A DNA stretch of 64,000 bases from Parachlorella kessleri (Eukaryota > Chlorophyta > Trebouxiophyceae > Chlorellales > Chlorellaceae): assembly GCA_001598975.1 (NCBI GenBank), contig BBXU01000149.1, positions 1-64,000 on the forward strand, read 5' to 3'. The position numbers were made by a program, and so were the translations under genes. A model generated the notes under the pieces. The model was not told the origin of the DNA. It saw nothing but the letters and a program-made list of their open reading frames with translations, and made no database searches. Shown here piece after piece: positions 22,301 through 34,400 of the stretch. How positions within the stretch are numbered: position 1 is the stretch's first letter; each line of letters starts with the position of its first letter.

Positions 22301-25300
22301 TGGTTTGTTACGGGTTTGGGGGTTGGATTTTGGCGAGGTTTGTATGGAGACACAGTTGGAAGGTCCGGTAACAGGTGAGGTGCTGGTGTCGTACTTGTAT
22401 CCCTCTGCCCGTTTTCCAGTGATAGTGCTGCTGAAGTCTGTCCCTCGTATGCCGATGCAAGCAATTACATTGCCTATCTTGCAGGTGTTGCACTGTCGGA
22501 TGCGGGGCTTTCCATTGTAGCTGGGACAGAGGTTGGGACGCTTGGGATGCTTGATATCCCAAGCCACAAGTACACCACCCTGCTGCGGTCACACACAGGT
22601 GGGTACTTTCTGTCCCCTGATCCTCCTGAGCCCCAAGGCACAGTTGCTTGGAGCATGCCTTTCCACCTGCGTAGCAGGAATGCCCGCACCTCTGGCTAGA
22701 CAGAAGTTTTGGTAGCTGTCTCAATACCATGGTCGATCTTCTAACCTAAAGGCCCCCTTGTCACTTGCAGGCTCCGTGCAGGCTGTTGCAGTAGAGCCCA
22801 GCGGGCAGCAGTACTATTCGGCATCAGCAGATGGCACCGTGCGGGCTTGGGATGCAGCCACGCGGCAGCAGCTTCTTGAGTTTCTCGCCCCTGGGGAGCA
22901 GGTGCTCTGCGTGGCATGCCACCCTACCAAAACGGAAGTGGCATGCGGCTTTGCGTCTGGGGCAGTGCGGGTGTTTGATGTTGCCAGCGCAGCACTTGCC
23001 CAGGAGTGCCACCAGCACACGGGGTCTGTCAGACAGCTGCTTTATGTGCAGCGGGGCCACATACTGCTCAGCAGAGGTGAGCGGGAAGGGAGCTGCGTGC
23101 ACCAGCCATGTCTCTACATTTGCGTCAGTTAGTTTGGAGCACATAGTTTTTACTAGGGGACAGCAATGGTTAGCTTGAAGACATGCGTACCTTGGACTGA
23201 TGTGCACTGCCATTACCACATATACAGGCGAGGATGGCAATGTGTGCGCTTACGACACCCGCCGCTCCTACCTTCCGCTGCAATACGCCTCCCTAGGCCC
23301 CGACCTGGCTGCCACAAGTCTGGCTGTCAGCCACGACAGCCAGTTGATAGCAGTAGCGGCCCATGCTGCTACTGCCAAGCAGAACAGCATTACGCTGCTC
23401 AAAAGCGCCAGCCGGGACCCTGTGCTGCAGTGCCCTGTTGCAGTCAGCAGCACCTCCTCAGCAGGTGATTTGGTGACACACCTGCACTTCATGCCGAATG
23501 GGCAGCATGTTCTGGCTGTGACCTCTGAGGGGCGCCTTTTGGGCCTGAGCTGCAGCGATGGTAGCCTAGACCTAAGCGTGTCCAGGGCTGGCCCATGCAC
23601 AGCCTCAGCGCTAGATCGGTCAGGCACCTTCTTGTTGACAGCCGGGACAGACGGAGTGCTGAGGGTATGGGGCCTCCATGCTCTGCATCAGCTCCCACAG
23701 CCTGCTGAAGAGCTTGGGGCCTCAACTGATGCAACTAGCAGCAGGCTAGGGGTCATCAGGACACTGCCATACCAGGCATTCCCGGGGCATGCTCGGTCAG
23801 TTGCGGGCATGGCTTTCCTCAGTCCAACGGAGGTAGTGTCAGTGGGTGCCCTCGGGGCACTCTATAGCTGGAGGTTTGAGGGCGAGGCGTGCAATGCCCA
23901 CCCAGCTGGCCCCCGCAACACCACGACTGGGGCCGTGGTGATAACCCCGCTTTTGTCAGGTCACAAGGAGTCAGCACCCGCTGTAACAGCAACAGCAGAA
24001 CCAGGTATCCCCCACATCCTTCCTTCAAGCCCAGCTGCGCCAGGCAAATGCCAAATCCCGCTTCAGCCAGCAAGACGGGCCTCCTCTCCGGCTGCTCTAG
24101 GCCAGTGTTCCGGCTCCTGCAGCGCTGCTGGCAGCCCTGGTCGTGAAGGGGGGCAGGTTGCCCAGGGTTACAACAGCAGGGGAGCCAGCATGGTGCCTTC
24201 CTGTGCGCAGCAGCCGGCGGCGCCACATCAAATTCAAATCACCGGCTCTGGCAGCAGTCGCCAAGCACAGCTGGTTCCGCAGGAGCCCCGACTGCTCGTG
24301 ACGTCGCCAAGGAAGGGCAGCAAAGTTGGGGCTCTTTCAGCGGGGCGCAGTGCTGTGTGGGCTGTTACCGAAGACGCAGCCGCAAAAATTCCTGCGTACA
24401 GGGCTGAGGAGCAGCTGCAGCTTTCGGTTCCGGAGGCTGCAATTCAACATGTCTACGGTTTCTCCCCTTCTGCTGGCTTTGGCTTCGATGCAGAAGGTCG
24501 GGTAGTATATGCAGCTGGCAACATGCTGCTAAAGGATGACCTTGCCAGCTATCAGAGGTGTGTGGGAGCTGCGAACTGCTGGTTGAGATAGGCTGTGGTC
24601 GCTTCAGTAATATGGGGGGTTTTGCGTTAGCTCTGCTTCAACGCTGACCACGACAGCTGGTGTCCATAACAGTCTTGTGGGTCAAAAGTTACATCAATAC
24701 CCACCGCGAGACTGCATGTCAGCTACAATAGTGCCAGCAATTGGCTGGTTCAAACCTGCGTGCTGACACAGTGTCACCTGTATGCAGGCTGGTGGCTTCG
24801 CACAGTAGTGGTATCACTGCTATGGCCAGCAGTCCTTCAGGAACTGGGATTGCCGACTGGTTGGCAGCCGCCCTTCAGCCTGAAGGGGACGGTAGAGCCG
24901 ACATAGTTCTTTATGACACCAACACTCACCAGCAGAAGTTTAGGCTGGAAGGCCATCATTCTGCGGTGCGAGGGTTGTGGGCTTCACCAGATGGCAGCCT
25001 ACTGGTTTCAGCAGGGCTGTCACCAGACATGCCCCTCGTCCTGTGGGATGCTACCACAGGGGAGCTGGTGGCGGTAGGCCAGCCAGCAGACTGCACAACA
25101 GCATTGCCTCAAGCGGTGGCCTGGCTGCCGGGGGCAAAACAGCCCTCCTTTTTCACTGTGACCATGGCTGGCAGCCTCTGCCTGTGGGTGCTTGGGCCCA
25201 CAGCTTTGAATTGCGAGCAAGTATTTCTGCCAGAGGCTATGAAAAGCGCCCAAGTGCAAGCACTGGCCTGCATTGGTGCACAGCATCCAGAGGGCGGCAA

Positions 25301-27258
25301 CTCCCTTGTCCTGGGTGACAGTGCTGGGTGCGCATGGCTCATAGAGGTAGGCCTGGGGGTGCAAGACGAATTCTTGGGGAAGTGGGTCCGTGCATGCCTC
25401 CTATGCTTTCACACAAACCCCCCAAACCCCCTTGCGAATCAGGGAGAAACAGCTGTCAAGGTGCTTTTGTTTCCGGGATGCATAGAAGGATAACTCATGG
25501 CTTATAATGCTTGCAGGTGTCTCCTGCAATGGATGTCTCCAGCTTTGCGCTGTTGGCTGAGCTTGAAAAGCAAAGTGTGACAGCAGTACATTCAGGGAGC
25601 AGCAGCAGCAGTCAGAACACTAAGAGCAACATCTTTCTGGGTACTGCCCAAGGCTTGGTGGCTGTCTTGCAGCAGCAAGGCGATAGCTGGGAGCTGGGTG
25701 CATGTCATCAACTTGACGGACGAATTAGCATGTTGAGGGCCCGGCCTGACGGGAGTGCGGTGCTGGCAGCCAGCGATGCATCCACACTATGGTGAGTAGT
25801 GGACGAGGATGAGGGGTTGAGGGAGGGGTGAACATCTGAAACGTTGGTGTGACGCAATGGTGCGTGCATGAAGTACCACGGCTGATTCTACACCGATGCA
25901 GTGCCATTGTGGTGACAATGCATATTGGTTTGAGACATTCTGGCTTTCAGGTTTTTCATAAGTACAAGACTAACCTGCTGCTGTCCAGGCTGCTGCACGA
26001 TAAGTCAGCGGAAGTGTTGCTGTGCGGGCATCAGCACCCCACAAGTGGCATGCAGCACAGCCCTGGGCTGCTGGCCACATCCTCCATGGCTGGCCTGCAT
26101 ATCTGGCCAGTAAACGAGCAGGGCAGCAATGCTCGGGCTCCGCTCGTGGAGTTCTGTGAGCCTGTAGACGCCACCTGTGTCAGCATTGCGCACAACAACT
26201 CCTGCGCCGCTGTGGGCCATCCGAGTGGTGCCGTCAGCTTATGTGACCTGGGCACCAGCTGCTTGAGCTGGCGGGCGCCTGCTTTGCATCCTTACCCTGT
26301 TGTTGGCATTGCTGTGCTGCAGCGGCTGCGGACAATCCGAGTCATGGTTGTCTACAAGTGAGTTGCTGGTGTTCTGGTTATTGTCTTGCTCGCCTTCCTG
26401 AAGTCATAACTGCATGAGTGCCCTGCCATATAAGCACTTGATGGGTGCTTATTACCAACCACAACCTGCGTGCAGGAACGGTGCTATCTATGTATTGCAT
26501 GGGACTACTGGAAAGGTGTTACAACACACAACGCAGTACATGGTGCCTGACAGCCCTGCTCCCAGCGAATTAACGGCATCTACAAGAAGGGGCCACACCA
26601 TCAACACGCCTCTCCTTGGCCTGACAGTCTGCCCAGCAGATGGCACTGTCTTTGCGCTGCTCGGGGCACAACATGTCGTGGTATGCAAGGCCTCCTGGGC
26701 CAAGCATAGTGCCTGCCAGACACTGGCACGGTTCGAGCCAAGCGGACAGGTGAGGGCATGGTGACAGGTATGCAAGAGCAGGTATATAGAGCAATGTCGA
26801 AAGTGGGGCAAGACTTCCTATTCTAAACTGGTCCCCCCTGAGAGCCCGCCTGAGCCAAGCTTGCCTACCTGTACCTGCAGGACACTGCGGGTGCAGCAAT
26901 ACAGCCGCGCCTTCCTTCAGCAGCATTTAGCGCCGCCCACCCAGGCCACATCTACTGCTCTTTCCCGGGGCAGCCAGCCTGCATCCAGCTATATGATTAC
27001 ACAGATGGCAGCTTGGTGAAGACCATTTCTGTTGCTGCCGCTTCTGGGGAGGTCACTGCACTTGCTGTGGCGCCGGGCGACAGGCTACTGGCGGCAGGAA
27101 CATCAAGGGGCACCGTTCTGCTCATGCGCGGTGACACAGAGGCCTGGTGCGAGGTTGGGAACCAAGGAGCTGTTGTGCGCGGCCTGGCATTCTCACGGTG
27201 TGGCAGCAAGCTTTTCAGCGTGGCGGGCAAGAACATTGTGGTAATGGATGTCAAGTAG
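19306..27258 (+). CDS. POC16: WDR90/POC16 centriole protein (CFAP20/DUF667 domain plus WD40 repeats)
   Basis: Centriole inner-scaffold protein known in Chlamydomonas as POC16. An N-terminal CFAP20-like (DUF667) domain spans the first ~200 residues: GPYTDIFKLCCVEQWSQGG, VVRLTGSVPAANSLQLPKAG, LGLPARYLYFQLQL, then VKSVTLCANLRARTVFASS and SLPRDLAF. Many WD40 blades follow, e.g. VLALDAAGTVLVSGEEGS with IKLWDLKSG, ADGTVRAWDAATRQ, GTDGVLRVWGL and LVLWDATTGELV. Exons: 19306-19318, 19398-19717, 19904-20092, 20214-20658, 20798-21034, 21176-21293, 21466-21605, two less certain ones ending 22061 and 22374, 22485-22598, 22771-23076, 23228-24557, 24788-25346, 25517-25791, 25902-26357, 26476-26749, 26881-27258. 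Phases agree except around 21606-22230, where the acceptors are unresolved. The first intron needs a GC donor (AAAG|GCGAGC) to join MAPK to GPYTDIF. The 443-codon exon carries a Ser/Pro/Ala-rich insert between blades. Confidence 0.85.
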
Positions 27259-27517
27259 GGTTTCAGCCTCCACTCACAGCCATATCTCCTATGCTAGGTG
27301 ATTCTTATCTTGCTTTGTGCTATGCTTGCAAGCTTTTGCTACAGCTTAACGAGAGCCTGTTGTGACGGTCACTGTTACAAGTCACAGTAGTCAGTGAAGA
27401 GGTGCCAAATCAAGCCATGAAATGCTGGGGCACCCTTTGCACTCGAATGTCCAATGGGCGTTGTCAAGCACTGGGCACCACCGCAGCACACAAACAGCAC
27501 ATACCCCTTTCCCTGCC
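27259..27517. other. Convergent 3' spacer of WDR90 and TML
   Basis: 259 bases between two stop codons, so both 3' UTRs must lie or overlap here. TTACA at 27375-27379 (TGTAA on the minus strand, 139 bases past the TML stop) is a candidate poly(A) signal for TML. Confidence 0.4.
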
Positions 27518-30500
27518 TCAAGACTTGACAGTCACCTCCGCAAAGTACTGGGCAGCCCCAGGCATGAAAGCTCCCTCCATATCCTCCATCGCCGCCTCAA
27601 ATCCCAGCCCTGACAGTGACCTGCCCCGCTGCCCCGTGAAAAGCACCCGCGCAACTGCCTGCTGCTGCACCGCTGCTAGCCCTACCGCCAAGGTGACACC
27701 CTGTTTAAGGGAGACGACTGCCCTCAGCAGCCCCTCCTTCCGTGGCAGGATGCGCCCCACCTCCCACCGCAGCTGGCAGCGGTCCTTGCACCACTGGGCA
27801 GCGGGGGAGACCTGTGGGGGTTAGGAGGAGGCCTCAAAAATGTCTTAGTCTGACAAGATCGGCCGGACATGCCATCAACTAGCATGGTGCCAGGGCTGCA
27901 AGTGCTACTACCGTGGATGAAGTTGTGTCCCTTGCCCAACAGGCTCCTTACTACCCGTGCACTCGCTCGGCGCCAGGCTGACCTGCCTCCTTGCAAAATA
28001 CATCGACCCGCCTTCTAGGCATACCCCCCCAGCCCAGCAGCTCTGGCCACTTCTTACCCACCACCCACCTTGACCAAGCCCCCCACTTGTGGCGGCAGGT
28101 CCAAGTCTACCACAGCGTCCAGCAGCGAGCCTGGCATCTTGGGGTCAGCCATGTATCGCAGCACCACCAACAGCTGCGGCTGGGCGCCCCCTCTTGGAGC
28201 GGCGTCTGAGCCTTGCACGATGTGCAGGGCGAGCTGCAGCGGAGGCGCGCAGGCCACTGCTGGCAGCCTGCAACGGTTGCAAGTTTCACAGGGGTCGGCA
28301 GCTGGCAAGCAGGTGCTGCTCATGTGCAAGAGACCCAACTATCGCCCCATACCTGTGGCCGCCCTCCCTGCAGGATCATCCATACGAAACAGACACCCTC
28401 CTACTGTGTAAGCAGGCAAGGCCCTAGCAATTACGGTGCAAGGGCATGCAACACACCGCACGCGGCCCTATCACCAAGACCCTTTAACGATCACCAGGCG
28501 CCGCACCTGTACTTGAGGTAGCAGCACCCCACGGGGGCGCGTGCAATGGCCGCAGCGAAAGCCTCGCCCCCGGGCCCGCCCGCCTGCTTCTCAGCGAACT
28601 GCGCGTTGAGCAGCGCAACCCGCAGGCAGGCGTTGACCAGCGACGACCTGGCAGGCCGCAGCCGGAAGCGTGCCCTATTCAGGCCGTAGGGGGCTAGCTT
28701 GAGCCGCACGCTGCCCTCTGTGCCTGCCCGCACCAGCTTGCCGCCGGCCACCTCAGCTCGCCACACCTCCAGCAGCTGCAGGCTGTCCCTCACGTCCTGC
28801 GGAGAAGCGGGCGGGCCTGGCAGGGTCGAGACAATTGACAAGGCAGGCACTTCTGGTTGCCCATGGCAGTGTGCTTAGGCGCCATAGAGGTGGCTGAAAA
28901 GGGATGCACCCAGCACCGAGTGAGGCAGGAGGTGACCAGGGCATCACCTCGCTCACGCTGCCTCACTTTCTCAGAGATGACAGGCTGCTGTACTGGAGGG
29001 GGTGTGGGTGCAGGAGCGGCCGCCGGCTCCGGTTCCTCTGCAAACTGAGCCCACTCGCCAGCCTCTGATGCCTTTGCCGGCCCTGCATGAAGGGAGCAAA
29101 TCCCTACATTGCTATTACTTTAAAACTTAGGAAAGGGATTAGCCTAGGGCAGGAATGACAGCCAGAGGGTTTGCCAAACCAGCACAATGATAACTCGAAG
29201 GTTAGACGCTAACTAATTGGGTCTCTCGCAACATGTCGACCAGCAATCACATGCATCACCCAGAAAGCACCGGCACGCCGCCCCCCACCCGAGCACCCAC
29301 CCCCTGTGAGCCCTGCCGCCCTCAGCGCTTCCGCTGCTGCAGCAGCCGCCGCCGCCTCAGCAGCAGCCCGCTCCTCCTCCAGCTCCTGCTGCGTCTTCAC
29401 AGCCCCTGCAAAGGCGACTGCAGCGCCCGCCTGCACAGGCAGCGAGGTGGGCGGGGGCGGCCGGCGGACGACTGCTGCACGAGAGGGCGGCGGGGGCAGC
29501 GCATCTGGCGGCACGTCAAAGGCGACCTTGAAGAGGGGGTCCACCTCCTCGGGGGCAAACTGCCTGCAATAGAAGAGAGCGCAGAGGGCGGTGCCCAGCG
29601 GGTGACAAAGCAGGCAGGTACGTCCAACAGAAGTCCAGCCTAACTGGCTGTCTAGAGGCAGGCCCGTTTCGCTAAGCGCTGCACCCATAATGGCCGCTTG
29701 GGTTGGCTGCCCACAGGTGCATAGTATCCCCAACTACCATTTCTTGCAAAAAGCAACCTTGTCGACATGCTGCTGCTGTCAAGGGCAACCAAGCACCTGC
29801 TGCTGTCGCAGGCTGGCTGGTCAGGGCCCCCGAAGACTACAGCGAGAGGGGCTGACCGGCAACATGCACGGGGCACGCCCTACCTGCCCTCCGCCTGTGC
29901 TGGTGTCTCCGGAACTGGCGGCGGAGTTGGGTCCTGCTGCCCACCACCCTCCCCGGGCTTCTTGGGCAGCCCTGCCACGCCCGCCTTCCCCGCCAAAAAC
30001 ATCTTCTTCAGCTTGTGGGCGGCATCGGTAGCCGAGGCAGGCACGGTGAGGAGCATGTCAGCGGTGGCAGAGCGGTGGGCAAAGGCTGGCGGCAGCACAG
30101 CCAGGCCCCCGTCCAGCAAACCGTCGAGCAGGGAGTAGACCTACAGCGAAGTGGGCCAGGACAGAGTGGAGCATTGGATAGGGCCTACTGCGGCAGTATG
30201 AGCATGAGGTCAGGGAGCCTGAACAGTTGTACAGCACACAGCTCAGCAAGCTTGCAGGGCTATAATAAACTTGGTCCTCTCATGAAAACAATCAGCAGCA
30301 AGTTCATATCCATGGATACCCAACGTAACAGCCCACAACCAAGGTCCCAAGCGTGCAAAGGCCAGGCAACCGCCCGCCTGCCCAAGCACCAGCGGAGCAC
30401 ACCTCCTGATACTTGCGGCCGATCTTGTCCGGTGTCACATCCACGCCCCTTGCCGTAGCGACCAGTATCTTGGTCACGGCCTCCAACAGTTGCACGCACA

Positions 30501-31081
30501 GGAAGGCGTTGGCTGTGGGGTGGGTGACCACCATGACATACACCGCGTTGACCAGGCGGTAGGTGACCATGTAGCGGCCACGAAGAACCTTCAGCTGGCC
30601 CAGAGCAAAGGCGGGGGCGTTGTCGCCAGACCTGCATAGCGCAAAGGCGCACACACTTCCAGGGCTCTAGTGGCTGCGCGGACTGTTGCCGGCGGTATAG
30701 CAGCCGGCGAACAACTCGCTGGCAAGGCACGACTACTCTTGGTGCAGCGGCAGGGCGCCGTAGTTCACCCAAGTATTCAAGCCTCCCAAGTCACTGGCAC
30801 CGGTGTTGCCTCACCCGTCCAGGTTGCCACGGCCCCGCCCAGCCGCAAAGACACCCAGCGTCTGCGCCACCTCCCTGGTTGCGTCGTGCACCACACGGGC
30901 GCCCAGCCCATGGCTGCAGCAGGGGCAGGCAGCTGGTAGGGTGCACGTATGTGTGCGCAGGGGGGTTGTCGAGCTGACTGGGTGCAGGCCACCACACTGT
31001 TTCTGTGCCCCACCTCTGGATCAGCAGGTTGGTGCCACCTCGAGCCCAAAGCGAGATCGCCACACTCAACCCGGCCACCAT
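27518..31081 (-). CDS. TML: TML/TCUP-like muniscin subunit of the TPLATE/TSET endocytic complex
   Basis: Muniscin-like (mu-type) subunit of the TPLATE/TSET adaptor complex, acting at the plasma membrane in clathrin-mediated endocytosis. Nine exons join in phase to 604 residues, close to the plant protein: 31081-31014, 30913-30815, 30631-30403, 30140-29884, 29563-29301, 29082-28967, 28796-28507, 28267-28069, 27811-27518. The longin-like N-terminal domain (residues 1-150) reads MVAGLSVAISLWARGGTNLL and then YMVTYRLVNAVYVMVVTHP, ARGVDVTPDKIGRKYQEVYS, matching plant TML. Residues 190-345 are an Ala/Pro/Glu-rich linker. The C-terminal mu-homology part has VWRAEVAGGKLVRAGTEGSV, CCYLKYRLPAVACAPPLQLA, VVLRYMADPKMPGSLLDAVV and DRCQLRWEVGRILPRKEGLL. 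The last exon ends FAEVTVKS. It is divergent (370 bp) from the RRM gene. Confidence 0.9.
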
Positions 31082-31451
31082 GGTTGTGATCACTCCTAAG
31101 GCAGGCTAGCACTTGAGCATTGTGGCCCAAGCCGCGCCAGGAGGTGGTTGGAGCAGGTTGTCACTGCGTAGCCATTGCAGGACTAGAGGCAGGTTATCTT
31201 ATATAGTGCGCTTCAGCAAGATCGATCCAGAGCCATTACATCAGTTCACTGCAAAAGGCAGGACAAGGAGCAGGACAGGTGGCTCTACCTCGAGCATCCT
31301 GCCCGCCCCTCGCGTATTCTGCTGTCTCGTAAGTGTTTTATCAATTCCAAATTCCACACGTATCGGTGCACTCGCCTAGGTGGTGCTTCGATCTTGTTGG
31401 GGAGGCCCAAGGCCTTCAGCTAACTCCTGCTAGTGCTCTGGGCTGGCAGGC
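31082..31451. promoter_or_regulatory. Divergent promoter region, TML / RRM protein
   Basis: 370 bases between divergent start codons of TML and the RNA-binding protein. No clear motif. The two genes have no known shared function. Confidence 0.35.
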
Positions 31452-34400
31452 ATGGCAGATACACACGAGGAGGTGGACTATGGCGACGATGAGGAGCAGC
31501 AGCACCAGGTCCGGAAAGGCTAGGCCTTCCTCGCTACCTGAGCATCAGCATCATGCGTGTCCAGGTGAGGAACTGACTTTCTTGTTTCGTGGCACTAAAC
31601 TTGCAGAACGGACAGCACGAGGAGCTGGCTACGGAGGAGCAGGCCGCAGAAGAAGAGGCCCATGCCCAGCAACAACCCCAGCAGCAGCAACCCTTGCAAC
31701 AGCAACACACAAGTGTGCCCAAACAGCAGCCTCGGCCACCCAGCGCTGTGAGCACGGTGCCCGAGGAGTGGCATGTGATGGACATACCAGAGGACTGGCG
31801 GCCCTCGCCAATAATTCGGGTGAGAGAATCTGGGGTGTTCACCTTGCTGCTTGGGCTGCATGTTGGTGTTATGTTGCTGAGTTTCAGGCTCGGCAACAGG
31901 AGGCGAATGTCAGCAGCGGATGGCTAGGTTGCTTGAAACTTGCGCTGTGGCCTGTGTTTTTTGCCTGACCTCCATAGCGCATATTTGATTTGCCCCTTAA
32001 ACCAGCCCTGGCGCTTGTGCGCTGCAGGTGTGGGGCCTTCCCAAGGCGACCACCGAGGCGGAGCTGATCGGGGTGCTGGAGCAGGCCGGCCTCAGCGTGC
32101 GCAGCGTCGTGTTTGACCCCAAACAGGAGACAGTCAAGACCAAGGTTGCGTTGGTTCGCTTCCCGCCGCCGCCACTGCCGTGGCAGACAGATGATGGCAG
32201 CGAGCCAGAGAGCGACATCATTAAGATTGCCGACAGCATCGTGGCGCAGCTCAAGGCAGCGCAGCCGGAGCTGCAGCTGCATGGGGAGAAGCTGCACTGC
32301 GAGAAAACCATGGCAGAGGTGCGACGTTGTTTGCACTTTCCCCAGGTGTACTTGGTATGTTTATGGTGGCAGCTGTTGGCAATGCTGGGTAAAGCCACCG
32401 GGGCTCTGGGCGGCAGTCGTGCCTGCCCGGCCGCCAGCCGTGACTGTTTGCAGCGAGTGTTTTCGATTTGTAAACAGCAGCATATGGGGTCTGGCGGAGG
32501 GTGAAGGCCTTGTGGCTGAGATATGGTTGCCTGGTGCGGGCCCACCAGACAGTGCCCGGCTGGCTGAGTCTCACAGCATGTGCTGCAGGTGTCGTTGTTC
32601 CTGGCCAACCTGAAGGGCGACCTGATCGATGACGGCAAGCTGCGGGAGCACATGGAGAAGTACGGCACTGTGGAGCGCTGCTTTGTGATGCGCAACCCCA
32701 GCGGGGAGAACAAGGTCAGCTGGGGGTTGGCGAGGATCGACGGGTGCTTGCCAGCCGCTGCTGTGACCGCTCGCTTGCCAGGAAAGGGTGGCAGGCGCGA
32801 CTGGTGACTTGTTGTAGGCTACGTGTATTGCTCCACCTACATGCAGGGGCAGGACAGTGCTGAGTGTGCAGCAGCTAATATGGCTAATAAGGAGAGGCTG
32901 AGTCACACAAGAAGGTACTACATCCACAGGCTGGCTGGTGCCAAACTGCCGAGCAGCCGCTCTCTTCTGGTGTGCAGTCTTACGGGTTTGTTGAGTTCAG
33001 CCTGCCCCACATGGCCACGACCTGCCGCGAGGCTTGGCAGCAGCTTGCGGACCAGCAGCGGCCGCAGAAGACGACCGATGCCACAGGTGGGTGGGTGGGT
33101 GGATGGGTGATTCGAGTGGTGTGTCTTGGCATGCTCTCCGGGGCCCTCAAAAGTGGGGTGCTGCCGCCCAGGTTTCATAGGTTGTAGAGATGGGTGTTGA
33201 GCGCCAGCAGATGCTGAAGTGGGCATCTGCCCATCGTCATCAGGGCTGGTATCAGGGCGCATGCCTAAGGATACTGTGCTGCCTGTGTTTACGGTCTGTT
33301 GTTTAACTTCCTCGGCCTTGCCTCGCTGTGTGGCCATCCTTCCCGATATGAAGCTGGCAAGGGGAATAGTTCATCCGGGAAGGCAGGGTTTCTACAATGA
33401 AAGACAGCCAAGTCATATGCTAGGCCCTCCCCTAGCTCGCAATAATATCGCGCGGCTGTTCATCGCGGCTTGCGTGGCACCCTGGCTGCAGGAGAGACGC
33501 GGTTCGAAAAGGTGAAGCTGATGCGCAGCGAGCCGGCCTTCATCAAGAACGTGCCTGGCCTCTTTGCCACCGTGCTCTACGTGGACAACCTGCATGCTGT
33601 GAGTAAGAGGGGCGCCTCCTGCATAGTGGTTGTCATATACCAGAATAGCGCATGCAGGTGATTTTGTGCTTGGTGGGGAGGCCTTCCATGGGCAAGTAAG
33701 CTGTTTCCAAACGCCCGGCCATGTTATGCTCCTGCCATTCGCATAGTAGCGTCGTTTATGTCAAGCAGCTACCTCACAATGCAGCAGGATGCAGGCAACT
33801 GCTCGGCTGCCGCCTCCTCTCCCTGCCCCTGGGCCCCTGCGCGGTGTCCTGCTTTGCAAAGCTGACTGCGCGTCACCCCTTCTTTCTGCTGCCTGCTGCA
33901 GTACTTCACTGACCTGGACTCCCTCAAGAAGGTGTTTGCCAATTATGGCGAGGTCGTCCACTCGTACATGCCTCGCAACCTGAACAACCCCAACCTGTCC
34001 CGCGGCTTTGCCTTCATCCAGTTTAGGCACTCCTTTGCCGCCGACGCGTGAGTGTCGGGGCATGTCGTCGTGCACACCTGAAAGCTGCCCAGCAGCACAC
34101 TTGGCCTGCATATCCTGCAAGTCACCGTAGTTATTGGGCAGCCCGCTAGGGATTACTACACGCTATGTCTGCTGCTGTGCCAGGGCGTTGCGCAACCTAA
34201 CGCGTGCTGCGTAGCTGAAAGGGTCACTCCCCCCCAAAAACACCCTGACCCTTGGTTTCTCCCCGCCCCGCCCTGCTGCCCGCAGTGCCTTCCGTGCCCT
34301 GGACGGCACCGAGCACCTGGGCATCGGCAAGCTGGTGGTCTCCTTCTCCAACCCCGTCAAGGCCAGCGACCCCCACCGGGGCCCCGGCTCGGGCAGTGGC

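Noticed and set aside
29233..29643. 136-codon plus-strand Cys/Arg-rich frame
   Set aside because: Antisense of the Ala/Pro/Glu-rich linker exon of TML, whose own frame is fixed by nine in-phase exons.
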